From Tribonema minus (Eukaryota; Sar; Xanthophyceae; Tribonematales; Tribonemataceae), in contig JAFCMP010000049.1 of the NCBI GenBank assembly GCA_017506865.1, forward strand, positions 248,001 through 312,000: DNA of 64,000 bases, read 5' to 3'. A model generated the notes under the pieces. That model was not told the origin of the DNA and did no database searches. It saw nothing but the letters and a program-made list of their open reading frames with translations. Each line of letters starts with the position of its first letter. Positions within the stretch are counted from its first letter, which is position 1. Shown here one piece after another: positions 21,990 through 35,300 of this stretch. A program made the translations under genes and the position numbers.

Positions 21990-24900
21990 ATGTTGAGTGC
22001 ATGTGGGGAATATAAGTGTGATCAAACTGATGAAGACTACTCGCCGAAAACCTGTGGTATGGGAGGCGAGGAAGTAATTATGCCTGGCGCCAGAGCGGAT
22101 GCAGCAGCCGTAAGTCCTACGAGTCGTTGCACTGTGTAGCGCGCTTGCTTATCTCGACGCGTAGCTTTTCAGCGGAGCATCATGCCCTAGCCCCAGCACC
22201 AGTAGTGCCCTCCATCGCCATTGTACAGTCAGCAGCAGCAACCACGTCTTTGGCTCTCTGTTACTTTTCCTACCCCTCTCGCCCTGACAGAGTTTTTATT
22301 ATTCGCACAGGCGCCTCACGTGGGGACGCACGAGAAGCTGACAGAGAAAGTGGGGTGTTCGTACTCAAGCATGAGCAGCAGCAGCAGCAGCAGCGGTGAG
22401 TGCAACAGATCCTCCGTTGGAAGCTGGGTCAAAACTCAATAAATCATGGCCATATGACAAACCTCCCGGCCATATGTATATGACCTGTGGTTAACGATGG
22501 TAAGAAGAAGCTTGTATGCTGTGTAAGAGATAATTGAGATCCCAACGTAATATTGTGCGTTTCCATATGTAACTGAGAGCGCAACGCACTGCTTGTGCAT
22601 TGTCCACATTTAGCTGCGACAGCCACGCCGCGTCGCGACTGTCTCTGCTGGAGACAGTGCCAAAGAAGCCTAGGGTTGCTGTTAGGCCTTACATCTTCTG
22701 TAGGTCTTGTATGCTCTAAACCTGTGTGGGCACCCCTATAGAGTAGTCTAAGCTTCTCAGGTTTTTGATTTTTTTGGAACACGAGATATACTTCTATGAA
22801 GCATGTATGACACGCACTATGCCAATATGTTTCCATGATGATGGTACCCTTGACTGAGCACTTTATCATACTATGCCGCGTTCAATGAGAGCTGAGGGAC
22901 TTGTGGCGACACAAATGAAAATAATATCGTGCATTTGTATCTAAAACTTGCAACGCTGCTGAGAGTGGAATACAGACTTGAGGAAACGGACAATTGGTAT
23001 GCGTATCTCTTGGTCGTCACCTGCACTACTGCTGTACAATTTTCGTCTCATCTTCGCTTTCCACACAGGTTATGGCCTTTCATTGCTGCATATAGTATGC
23101 ACGTTGCCTGTGTATTACTTGCGTTACTCGCCACAGTATTTGCACCCTTTGCTGCTTCTGCCTAAATATTGATGCCACATCGTTCTTGAGCGGCACTTGC
23201 ATGGCAGACTTGCTCGATTGATGACTGACAAACAATCACAAACGAGCCAGATTGTTGTGCCGCCGTGGCCGTATTTTACAAATACTTTTTTTGCTATGCT
23301 GCAATACCTGTCTGCATGACGAGCTGCCAGCTTTGCGGTGCAGACAACTCAAAGTTGCGTATGGGCTACAGATGTGGCGGGCACGTTCCCGGTTGTGCGT
23401 CGCACACCGCAGTGCATCAGCAACGATCATCTTATTGCTGCGCAGCACAGTGCTGGTAACCCAATGTTGTTGTGACTCATGCTTGTTTTGCAGTTAAAGA
23501 CCTGCTTAACCAGGAGCAGTTCAAGCTAATCAGAGGAGTCTTTGAGTCCTGGCGCGAGGAGGCATTGGCAGCAGTCGACAAGTCCCAATTTGCCGACATA
23601 TTCGGTGGCAATCAGCAGCAGATTGCCATTGCGCACAAGTTCCACAAAACCGTACGGGACCTGCAGGCGGCCCAGCTCAAGCCAGGTGCACAAAATGTCA
23701 ATGTCAGTGTTTGAGCCATCTTGAAGTGCCACGCACCATGTGCAGCTGCACGACAATGTGGCCATATGTCACCGTTAATCTCAGCAATGTGACGGCAATG
23801 CAGAAGCATCATCTGGCACCAAGCCGTGAGCGTGCACAGGAACGTCACAGTTACATTTTTTCTTTCTTGGTTAACCGTTACTATACAGTTACCATAGTAA
23901 TGGCTCTACAGTGTTTTGGTATGTTGACGTTCACATTACTATTGTTATTGTTATTATTGTTGTGTTTTCATTTGGGGTTTACGAGGCTTGGTGTTGCTTG
24001 GGTCATCTGGTGTCTGCTACTACGTCTGCTTAGTGGGCTCTTCATGAGCCTTGTTCTACAGACGTGCCTTTATACTCATGAAGATCATTGACAAGCGACT
24101 CAAATGCTCCTCTATGGATCCATGATGTTTACAAGAATACATGCCTTTCTATTATTGCAAGGCTTCAACGGTGAATCTGATGAGCACAGCTGACGCACTC
24201 TAGTGCTAGTTACGTGCGCGCGTTGCAGAGCTGAAATTGATCCTTCTGCACAAGTATGCCCTGGACAGCGACGACCCAGCAGCAGACAAAGCACAGGCCA
24301 GACCAGTGCTGGTCATGGATGCAGCCGACCTCACTCAGCTCCTCAGCCAACTGGGCGCGTTCGGCCTGGCCACAAGGGATCTTCCAGAGCAGACGATTCG
24401 CAGCTTTGACGCGCTGGAGGCCGGCGCTGAGTATTGGCCAGAATTTTGCAAGCATTAGGCAGCAGCAGGCTGTCTGGTCTGGAGCAGGAGGTGAAGCAGA
24501 GCCAGGGGTTCGGGAGGCATGTGACGGACGCATGGGAAGCCCAGGTGTGTCAGAATGACCGCATGCAACTTGTATTACGTAGAATTTAGCACGCATCTGC
24601 AGCCTTAGGTTTAGGGTCAAAACAAAGGTCACAAACTGCCTGATCACTGCAATAAGAGGCAGAGCAGCAGACCAAAGAGCCCCTGCATGTCTGAGATTTT
24701 GGCACGGAGCATACTGATTGTGAACGAAGGATGCGCATCTGACCAGTACTGAACGTGACGACTGGTCATCATGATCTCCTTGCTCACTGCCTGCCCGCCG
24801 TTAGGTCAACACTGGCCTTCCCTGGCTCTTCGAACGCGAGGGCCTGCGCCTTGATGAGCTCGACCTCAAGACCACACAGGAGCCCCTGATGTGCGAGATT

Positions 24901-26644
24901 GGTGGCTTCTTTGTCGACGGGGACAAGAAGATGGTGGTGATAGTCGTGTCAAAGGCTGCCGGCGAAATGGAGGTCACAAACAAGGTGGGTCGCTTCGTAC
25001 GTGACACACGGTGCCTCTAATGTGTTGCGTCAGGGTTTAAGTTCAGGATTAGGTTTTAGGATCAGAGTAAGGGTGTAGAGAGTTAGGGCTGTCCCTTACC
25101 CTAAACCCAAGAGCTCACGGTCAATGGTGTGTGACCGTGCAACCCACAGTGCCTCTAATTGCTGTGGTTGGTTCTGACCTGTTGTGCCATCCAGGTTGTC
25201 TTGCCAGTAATTTTCATCTTTTAAACAAAGTAGTTTATAATCTGTAACTGTAAAGCCTACCACAAATACCTGTGTGTAAATGATACCGTAGAAGTGCCAT
25301 CAGTCAGCGTTTTCCTTCCGCTATCTCTAGCCCTGAACATCACCGCTGATGCGCATCCGCCCTGAGCATAGAGTATGCCGGAGCAGACAGCACTGGGCAT
25401 CCCGAGAGAGTAAAACATCAATTGTTTATTGTTAGCCAGCATTCCGACAACTCCTTGTCAAAACTTTGGCGACGCTGAATGGTCAACGGGAACTGGTCAA
25501 CTTTTGGCAGCGCTGATACCAACATGAGGTTCACCACGCACTGCCAGTTGCACTTTTGCGATTCATCAGGTCTTGGCACGGGTCACTGCCTAGGACGGTC
25601 AATCTTGGCCATCACAGAACAGAGCACTGATGTGACTTGTGTAGCACGCCCATCGCCCATGATTTGAGCTACACTGCACCCATACAAGTTGTCCGGTGGT
25701 CGGTCAGGGCATGACAGGTTTCAGATTATCAAATGCATTTGTAGACTCTGAGATTTCCGCTGCCTGTAAGTGCTGAACTGGCCTCACTCACAGAGGCGCA
25801 AGGGGACGGCATGCAGAGGTGCTGCTTAGGCTCCCTCCTAGTAGTACACAATGTCATGTGTCATGCATAACCGTTGATGCTTAGCAGTATCAGTAACCTG
25901 TAGCCGGCTGTGGTTTGATTTGGGGCAGCCCTTTCGTAACATGACGTAACCGCTGACGTGCCATCAATGTGTGAGAAATGTGTAGAAGTTGCTGCCTTCA
26001 GCAGGGCGGCGTAACACACAGAAGCGCTGATACAGGGTCCATATTCTCCTTGCAGTTGAAGTTACACAGAAACGTACAGGAACTACGATACTCTCCGTTG
26101 TCTCACATCGAGCAAGCTTCTTCTTGTAACTGCTACCCTATTGCAACGAGCACCCTATCAGATTTGCAACTGATCAAACCAAGTAAAATGTGTCCAGCAC
26201 TTCGCTGTGCTTTGCAAGCCCGGTGGTGCGCAATGCAAGGTGATCAGTGTGAATTTTGGAAAGCTCTCACGCGTTTCAGCTCTTGCCGTTAAACTGGTCA
26301 CCGCACGCGTGCACTTTTCATGCCACTCGCAGCACACCGCTGCGGAATTGGATGAGTACATTGTGGCGTTGCAGAAGGAGGACGAGACGCTCAAGCTCGC
26401 GAAGAAAGAGGCCAACAAGCTGAAGGACGCCGCGAAAACGTACGCCGACTTGCGCCTTTGGCTGACTGTCCAAGCTCCGCGCAAGTCCACTGGGCATCTG
26501 CGCAAGTATGCCGATGGCACCTGGAGCATGATCATGGTCCTTGCCCCTCAACATCTGAGCGTACAGGCGGAGCTGAAGGCCGCCTGCAAGAAGCACCTCT
26601 TCAGGTTTATTCGCCCTGATAGCAGTGGCCTGTACTTGATCTGA
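21990..26644 (+). CDS. Unrecognised protein, seven exons, about 388 residues
   Basis: Proposed exons: 21990-22109 (within an exon beginning 21985), 22311-22395, 23494-23685, 24229-24430, 24469-24544, 24805-24984, 26333-26644. Phases agree at every join. The start codon is the first ATG of the first exon found; an earlier exon is possible. The product has a Cys-containing N-terminus, a seven-Ser linker from a CAG-repeat exon, helical charged segments (EQFKLIRGVFESWREEA; ELDEYIVALQKEDETLKL) and an aromatic block (YADGTWSMIMVL) before the end. No signal peptide or membrane segment is seen. I recognise no family. The 38-nt intron 24431-24468 is unusually short. Without it the frame would be broken, so a sequence error there is the alternative. 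Confidence 0.6.
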
Positions 26645-27116
26645 GGGGTGTTATGTCTGCTCCTGCCTGCCTCAGTAGGTATGTAGTTGTGGTGAGCTTA
26701 GCAGCTGCGGCAGCAGTATGAGTGCAGCAACACAGAGCAATAGTGTACAGGCGGACCGTGTGCAGACACACATGTGTGTACACAGCTGTACATAGCAGTG
26801 CTGTTGTATTGTCAGTGTGCGGCAATGCCAGGCAACATAGTGTGCTGCTGCTGTAGTGACAGGAGGCATCCTCACATGAAGCGAATGCGCCACCGGAGCA
26901 TTCTTTATTTCACACACTGTCAAGTATACAAGAGGTGTGGCCATCATGATGTGGCGTTCTCACGGCATAAATGCAGCAGTAGTTATTGGTGGTCCGCATC
27001 CCATGTTACATGCATGCATGTGTACCAACGTAATGTCCAGATTGCATATGCATACACAATTCTCCATTGCGCTTTTAAACCATTGACCATTGTGCTCGAA
27101 GACTACAGAGTAAGCT

Positions 27117-27530
27117 CTAGGCATAATTAGTCTTGAGGGCACCATTTGCGCAAGCCCGTTTGATGCCCGAACTTCTCTGCCTTTGGGGGTATGCACAGCG
27201 CCACACTTGCACATTCAGAGTAAGCCAGGTGACACAGATGTCAAGAACTCTCTTTACTACCGGTGGTCTCTGCGCTGATGGGAGCCCTAGGGCCTGCATT
27301 TTAAGGGGGTGGGGGGGAATGTTGGCAGGACTGGCAGTTGTTAAGGCGATACTGTGCAGCAGCAGCAGCGACACCTCGATGGGAGTATAACGGATGTATC
27401 ATGGTCAGCTGCTGGCCCTCTGCGCCAAGCATGACGGGGCTGATGCTGCTTGCTGCTGCTGCTGGTGCTGATGGCAGCGGCTGCCTATGTGCAGCAGCAG
27501 CAGCAGCAGCTTATGCTTGCTGCAGCAGCA

Positions 27531-27566
<36 letters not shown>

Positions 27567-29266
27567 GCTGCGAGTGATCATGGTGCAGCAGCATCCCAGC
27601 AGCTGCTGCTGCTGCCTGACAGCCTGAGGCTCCAGCTCGACAGCAACCACCAGCCACACCAGGAAGAGCAGGGAGAGGATGACGAGACCCCGTGACATGC
27701 CCAGCTTGCGTGATTGGATACACTTCATGCAAAGTTCAAGTGCAAAATTGAAGACAATGTGCGACATCTGAGGCTTTGCTCCAGGCTCCACCTGACCAGA
27801 TCTGTTCGAACAGGATGCATGGCAGCACGCCATTCTTACTGGAACTATATGCATTTCACTCAATCATATTGGTGACGTTTCAATCTTGCCCACAGCATGC
27901 TAATGCGTGAGGTGCTTGTTAACAAGCGAGTGCCTTGTGCCTCTCATGCCATGTTACACTGTGTCAGGCAAACGTCATCGTTCAGTCACTGCCCCAGCCT
28001 CACTCCTATTGTACGATTTTGCAACGTCTTTTCATTGTCATTTTTTCATGTTCAATAGATTACCACACCTCTCCATGATCGATGTATATGAATCCTCAGT
28101 ACGTAGATCCCTCTGTATTGATAACCGACATCCATTTCCCAAGCATTGGGTAGACTCTACTGAACGTCCGTCAAGAATGTATGCGCCGCACCCTAAGCCA
28201 AAGGCGGTTGGTGTGTGTTCAGCGCTAATTGACGCGAGCGAGGGGCTGCAGGCAGTGCTTTGACCGCACCTTGATGACACAAGGGAGGCTTGATATCTGG
28301 GCGTAAGAGGGGCGAAGAGCAGGGAGCACCACCTGCAAGGAGCGCACACAGCAGCGGGAACTTAACTAGCTGGAAAGGAGCAGTGGGCTCAGGGGTACGC
28401 TCTCACGACAAATGGTGAGTGGGCATGCCATCAGCTGGCAAGAAAGGGTGACCACCAACGTTTCTGCTTAGTTGAACGCCAGCAGATACTGCACGGCCAG
28501 TTTTGCGTGAACAGCTGCTCTGTGTGCGTCCCGTGACGTCAAACCTCGAAACCCGAGATCTGACTGCATCAAGAAGCTACGCCAACCGCTACATGTCGTC
28601 GACGCTTGCTAAGTTACGGGCATCTTGGTGTTTCCTTGTTTTTTGTGGTTGTTGTGGCAGCTATCCCTGATCGATTTCGATGGTTGCAGAAAATGGTCAA
28701 CTGACAAAATTGTCAGCGCTTAGATCGCATGGAAGGCTTCAATATGGTGTGAGGATTGTGAGTAAGTGTGTTGCGATCAGCAGATACCGTGCATTACGAC
28801 CGTGCCTGCATGGGCCAGGCGGCAGGACGCACGACATGTGATGTACTGGCGATCGAAGGCTGTTGTTTACAAGTGAGCTGTGGGTTCCCACATGCGTCAA
28901 CAGAGGGGGGCAGCGCATGCAGTTTGACAAAAGTTTATTGACAAAGCAGCTGATCTAATTGCATTCTTCATTCTAGTGTTGGCATGCACTGGCTCACCGC
29001 ATGTGAGGCAGGGTCCGGCATTCCAGCTGCACCGTGTATTGACTTCTCCACACACACAAAGCAGTTGCCAACTGCCAACTGTGGTTGATGCACTGTACGC
29101 ACTGATTCACCTTGCAAAGTGAAGCTACGGCCATCAAAACAACCAAGCACAACAGGTGCTCACCTGCTACGAATATTTTCATGATTTGGGACATCCCTTC
29201 TCCATCAAGTGCAGAGACTGTGAGGCACTGGTCCACAGAGACCCAACCACCAACAACAGCTCGCAT
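27117..29266 (-). CDS. Tentative small gene, four exons, about 151 residues
   Basis: Candidate exons: 29266-29164 (starts ATG, ends GCAG|GTGAGC), 29110-28998 (ends GCG|GTGAGC), 28332-28270 (acceptor CTCCTTGCAG, product VVLPALRPSYAQISSLPC), 27293-27117 (acceptor after a C-rich tract, ends TAG). Phases agree throughout. The splice signals are better than chance, but the protein resembles nothing I know. One proposed intron is only 53 nt, and the last intron would span the duplicated GH1 leader. The first exon lies 58 bp from, and divergent to, the first exon found for the large plus-strand gene. Confidence 0.3.
27448..27632. repeat. CAG/CTG triplet array with inverted halves
   Basis: Short CAG runs (for example from 27490) are followed by a longer CTG run through about 27565 and another near 27600. 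Because CAG and CTG halves face each other, the region can fold on itself. On the minus strand it reads as Gln/Leu/Ser runs directly after the duplicated GH1 leader. Confidence 0.75.
27640..27753 (-). pseudogene. Second copy of the GH1 leader and promoter-proximal segment
   Basis: ATG at 27698 opens MSRG..LSLLFLVWLVVAV, nearly the same hydrophobic leader as GH1 exon 1 (ATG at 12424), here followed by ELEPQAV and then triplet-repeat residues instead of a GH1 domain. Upstream of both ATGs lies GTTCAAGTGCA followed by TTGAAG. No downstream GH1-like exon was found on this strand, so I read it as a duplicated fragment. It could also be the first exon of an unresolved secreted-protein gene. Confidence 0.55.
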
Positions 29267-29323
29267 GTCATGTAAGTCCGCGCGTCACAGGTGTCATGTC
29301 TTGTCGGGCTGCGTGCGTCACAG

Positions 29324-32300
29324 GAAGCCAAGGTGAATGAGCTGCGCTGCCATGCGCGGTTCTCGCAGCATGTCAGATACACGCTGTCCACCGTGCTGCA
29401 TGAGCTCAACAGTGCCAAGCACCCCGATGAAACTGCTGAGGTACGCCCTCAATGCGAGCATAAACTGCCGTCATCGTGAAAGAATCATTGCACTCTGCCG
29501 TCCACCTGTTTGCATGTTTCTAGCAACAGCTGTGTATGCAGAACTGAAAAACGGAGCCGCATGAGGAGCGCACATTTAACTGTTGGTGAAATAGATTCTC
29601 CTGGTCAGATCACAGTTACACTTTGGCGACATCAAGAGCAGAAATGCGTGAAACTGCATGAGGGCAAGTTTGAGAGCTGGCCCCTTGCGCCCTCTGCAGT
29701 GCATGCGGTGTGGTGAGAGTCAGCATGGCGCCGTACTTGCTGCAGCCTCATCACTTGCGGCGTATGCATGCCTCATGCGGCTTCAATATGCTTCTACTCA
29801 CAACATCATCTTCCTCACCGCCCTGGCATTACCTTTCAAGCACTTGATGCTGGGTCCCATACTGATGGGCTTCACACAGCGCCCCAACCGCTTCACAAAT
29901 GTGCCTTCACCATTCACCTGTGATTGATATGTGCAGGCATTCTGCTCAGCCGGGGGGGTGTCAGCGGTGGCAGCTGTGCTGTCCCCTGGAACAACGGCGC
30001 TCGCAGAGTCTGACGCTGGGGAGGTGGCGTCGCCGTTGGTGGTGGCAGGTGCAAGCCAGGTATTTATAATTATAAATATAACTCTACTCCAAAATGGGCG
30101 TGAATATGTGTGCATGTGGTACTTCGAAGTACTTGACTTGGGTAGCGGCTGTTGGTGCCCGCTTGAGCCTGAAGAAATGTTTTTAAACGTGCAGCGCGGC
30201 ATTGGTGCAAGCATACCTGAACTGAGGGACAATCAAACACCTGTGCACAATGAGGGGTTTGCAGGGACACGGCAAGTTGGCAATGCAGTGACCAGAAAGG
30301 CTGCCGATATAAATCCAATATTATCCATGGCATCAAACTCTGCACACATCTTGCTTCTTGCAGGTGCTGCGCACTGTGGTGGAGCTCACGGGACGTGTGG
30401 ATCAGCTGTTCCAGGACGCGGTTGCCGCAGTGGCGGTGTGTGTGTTGAATGCTTTGCCCAGTGCTCAGGATGGGGGGCACGCAGCAAATGGCAATGCTGT
30501 GTATGCCAAAGGAGGTTCTGGCAAAACGACGCCTCGCAGCTCGCATTTGACAGAGATGGTGAGTGTTGCGCCATGACACCTGCTTTGCTGTGGCATGGTC
30601 TGCTTAATTTCTTCTCGACCAGGAGGGCTATGTCTGTATGTGTGTGTGGGCGTGTGTGTTGGTGTGTGTGTATGTCGTTTGCATCTGCATTGGATGGTTT
30701 GTCGGTACCAGTAAGTCAGCGCTTGACTCAAGCGTTATGTATTGTGCTCTGTGCACCTGAAACATCACGAGTGCATTTTGGTGCGCATCAGTTTACAACT
30801 TACCATTGCTCAATGGGTTCTAGCCTCTGTGTCAGCTACTAAGCACACGCTCTATGGTCATTTAACGTGCCCAAAATGTTGAATGTATGCACACCACATT
30901 GATGATGATGCGACTGCAGGCGCTGGAGTGTGCTCTATGGTAATCTAACGTGCCCATTCTGCTAAATGTATGCACACCACATTGACTGTGACTGCAGGCG
31001 CTGGAGTGTGCCAAGCTGATTGCAGCATCCGCAGCAACGAGCTGTGAGCGCACCGTTGCGGTGCACGGGGGTGTGCTGGCTGTCATGGCCACCATGCGCT
31101 ACGTGGCGCCATGCAATGCAGGCGTGCTGCTGCCCTGCCTAGATGCAGTGGAGGTAAGCCGTGATGTTCCTATCAATTTGCGTCAGAGCTTGAACATATG
31201 TTTAGGCAGCATGTGTACATATGCCTTAGAGCCGCTTCGTGTATGCTACCATTCCAACAACATGCACCGGTGTGGTGTGGTATAGAGGTACCTTCAACAT
31301 CAGTATAACCTGCCTAACTATGCGCATACCAAAGTCTGCTGCTGTGCTTTCAACACACACAAGCTGTTCCGAAACATGTGCCTCTCAAGCACTTGTCGGC
31401 GAGAACTGCATGAGACTGCTTCACTGTCTTCGCAAGTGATGACTGTGTCTGGTGCTGCAGATCATTTGCGTCAGCTGCAGTGCATCTTACATTCTCTACC
31501 TTGTGCTCATGCATCTTGTATACTCTACCTTGTGTGCTCATCACATCTGTTTTTGTTTCTGATGTGCAGCTGTTGAGCAGGCTGTCGGAGGGCAGGCGCG
31601 CTTTGCTGCACGCAAATGGCGCTGGCCATGAGTACACTGTCAAGCTGCTGGCTGACACCCTAAGCAACACTGGTGAGCCATCGTGCAAGGCTCAGAGGGT
31701 TTCCTGTCATGACCACCTGAACACACGTGATCATGCCTGTGCGGTAATGACTGACCCATCTTTGTAAACGTTCTAGTAGCTCACATTGGTCCATGTAGGT
31801 GAGTTGAGTGTTTCAGTGGCACCATGCATCGTGCTGAGACTTTGTCATAAAGTCATGATGCAGGCATTACATCTTGTTAGCTGCGGAAACATCGCTTGCT
31901 CATTGAGGACAGATGTGGTGTGTATAGGCTCCGGTATCAAGTTGAGTACTGCGCAGTGTACCAAATGTTGCATCCACCAATCGCCAATAGCAAGTGCGCA
32001 TTAGAAGCAACATAGCATCAAGGCAGTTTGCATGAATGTGTGTGTGGGGGAGGGCACTGACCACTCTACAGCGTCGTGATCTGAATGCATCCAGTGGGAA
32101 TATCGAAAGCCGGCAAAGTTTATTCGCTCCACGTAGTGCCTAACCACGGAACAACCTAAACACCCAGCTTCTCACGGCATGGTGTTTTACGGCTGTTGTT
32201 GCTGCGCTCTTGCAGACCTTCTGTGTGTGGAGGGCGAAGCGGGTCTCGTGAGGGCCCTCAAGACCCTCGACAGGCTGTCCGTTGAGCTGTGCGCTGAGGT

Positions 32301-35300
32301 ATGTATGTAAATGTGGTGTGCCATGACACATGCATGACACATAATACATGGCCACGACGTTTCAATGTGTTGTTTCCCATTCAACGTTGTCGGTGTATGT
32401 AGACCTCGGTTTCCTCAATATGCGTGCACCACGCAAATGCCTCCGCAACTTGGCCTTCATACACGTAGTTGCAAAGTAGCACAAAGTTTCTAGTGTAGTG
32501 CACCCTGCAAAGTCGCGCACCGTATCACTCTTCTAATCGATAAGCGGTACTCTGACCCATGACATGTCATGAGGGATGTCCGTGCGCGAGTCTGCGCTGA
32601 CCATATGGTCTTTTGGAGCATGCTTCAGGTCTGATGCTGCCATTGTTGCTGTCATTTTCATGCTCACTTAACGCGACTGTGAACTTAACCAGGTGTATGT
32701 TTGTGCATCCATGCGCAGGGAGACGCGGATAGCATCAGCGGTGAGGTGGCCTCTGGAGTGCGACAAGCTGTACAGCAGTGTCAGGTATGCACGAGGCCAC
32801 ACAAGTTTGCTAGAGAGTATTTGCGCTGCGCTGCAGTGGTGATCAGTTTTTGTTGAGTCACCACTCCAGCCTGAACACTTGCTGCATCGCTGAACAATAT
32901 TGGTGTGTGATGATCTCTCAAGCTGTGTACGGTAAGTCCAAGTCCACATAGCCAGCATAGTGCTTCAATAGTGCACGCAAGATTTGTGGCAAGTTCCTGT
33001 TAAATTATGGTGCGAGCACATAACCTCTTTCTGACATTACTACACGTATCATACCCTTCACTTTGAGTTGTATCCCTGCTGAGAACTGGCCATGTCAGCC
33101 TTCACAAAACACACGCATATGCATCTACCTCACCACATGATGGGCTCATACCAGTAGTTACCATTACTGCAATGACGTAATGTGCTTTTTATGTTGCTGG
33201 TTGTGGCAGGCCAATGCAGAGGTCCGGCGTGTTGGGGGTACGCTATTGGTACGCCTGCTCAGCGGCGGCAGAAACCAAGCACAACAGGCCGTGGCTCAGC
33301 TCATGCAGGTGAGAGCATCAGATCATAGTGCAATTTGGAACAAGCAGTTTTCTATTGGCAAGCGTCTGAGAACATGACACCTTACTGACTCTCTTGCTAC
33401 AATGCAAGTCAGAAAAAAGCAGTTTTCCATTGGCAAGCATCTGAGAAGATGACATCTCACTTGCTCTCTTGCTACATACAGCACAGTTGCTTGAAGTACA
33501 TGTGCATTTTGTGCGTAAGTCTCCTTGCCGCACACAGTGTACTTCTGAAGTACTGCGTGTACTTGCTTTACAGAAAGACGAGCAGCCATGTTGCAGGAAT
33601 TGGTTGGCTCACTCGTCATACTGAACTGGTGTGGCAGTTAAAATGTGCTGTACAAACACCATCATCTGTGGCCTCAGCCGTAATATAGATGTAATCGTGC
33701 ATCGCCCGCGTCAAGCGTGACCCCAAGTCACAAAGCGATTGTGCCAAGAAGACACAAGCAAACCTAACTGCATCCATTCGTGACCTTGAAATTGGTGCTG
33801 GATGTTTTAGCTACATCCTTACAGTGTGTTGCAACTGCCTTTGCGCCTCAGGCTCAAGACCTGTCCTCTGCTGGAGCTGATTCACCTACAGTGGCTGTGG
33901 CTCAAACACTTGCTGCACTGGCATGCACCATCAGGTAACCAGTTTATCCTTAGTCAATGGGGCACGTCCATGATGCCATTTTGAGCCTGAAACTGTCACA
34001 AAGGGGATCATTTGTGAAGCTCATGAGTGGGTACCCGCTTCACTCTTCTAAGCAATGACAAGGCTCTGAGATCATTGTGCAGGCCGACTCCTGCCGGGCG
34101 AGCATACTTCTATGGGTTGCTAAGGCGGTGACGGTGGCTGCGATCATGTATGCAGACAAGGGCGCCCAGCACTGTACACTTGGTTGTCAAACTATGAAGC
34201 TGAACGCAGACTCTCTGTTTGGCTGTAGCCATTTGACTCACGGCAAGCAGTGGTATATATGCTATTGAAGGCTGAAAGGATTCGTAAGGACTCAGGTCAC
34301 ACAACCACATGAAGCAGCATTTGGCTTGCTTAGCATCAGTCAATGGGCATGAGAGCATGCCTGTTGACTGCAGTACCTGTTCAATGATTGGCTTGTGTGT
34401 GTTGATGCCACAGGCATCACTCGTTGGCAGACCAAGTGCTTCATGTTTGTGTATGGTGTGCTTTTCCTGTTGACGTCACTGTCACTATCACACACTGTAG
34501 CGGCTGCATCCTAACCACTTACTGATCATGATGTCCCTCGTTGAAATGCAAGTGCATCGTGGCAGTGCTGATACGGTGCCTTGAAACTTGTTGTATGACA
34601 GGGGCGCTCTTAATGTGGCCCGGAGCCTCTGTGCAGAAACAGCACAGCATGGTGTGAAATCAGCTTCTTCAGGTATTGAATACACTGCCCTCGCCTGCCC
34701 TACTTGGTATGGCCACACTCCTGATCATACTATAGTAGCAGAGTTGATGCTTGTTTATGCACTGTTAACTGTGCATGTGTAAGCACCATTGCCCACATGG
34801 GGGCACCTGTCTTCCAGCAATGTTCGCCCATGTGTCATACCGACAGCACAAAGTTCTGAAGGTAGTATAGTACGTGCCTGCACAATTGGTGAAGGCGCTT
34901 GCCTCTAGTGGTGCTTTGAATCAGTGCACAGCATCCGCAAAAGTAGTGCCAACAGACTTGTTTTGTTGAAACTATCACTCGGCAGAATGACCAGAACTTC
35001 GCTCTAGAGAGAGTGAAGTCAATGCAGATAACCGTGATGAACACAACATTGTGTCATGGCCTCAGCATTCATTGTCCTGAATAACGGTACCACTGGTATA
35101 CTGACATGGCCCCTTCCCATCGTGCATCATGTATGTGCAGCAGCGACATCCGGTGCGGGACATACAGCTGCCGTTGAGGTGCTGAGGTGGTGTGGAGGGT
35201 CCTGCCAACTGGCTACGCCGTGCCTCTCCTTGGTGAGTTCCACTGCCATATAACACACATGCTGGCATAGCTGGCATTCTCACCGACACAGTGCATTGAG

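Noticed and set aside
28048..28263. Plus-strand ORF MFNRLPHLSMIDVYES..
   Set aside because: No splice partner fits, and the strand opposite carries a better exon just beyond (28270-28332). Left unassigned.
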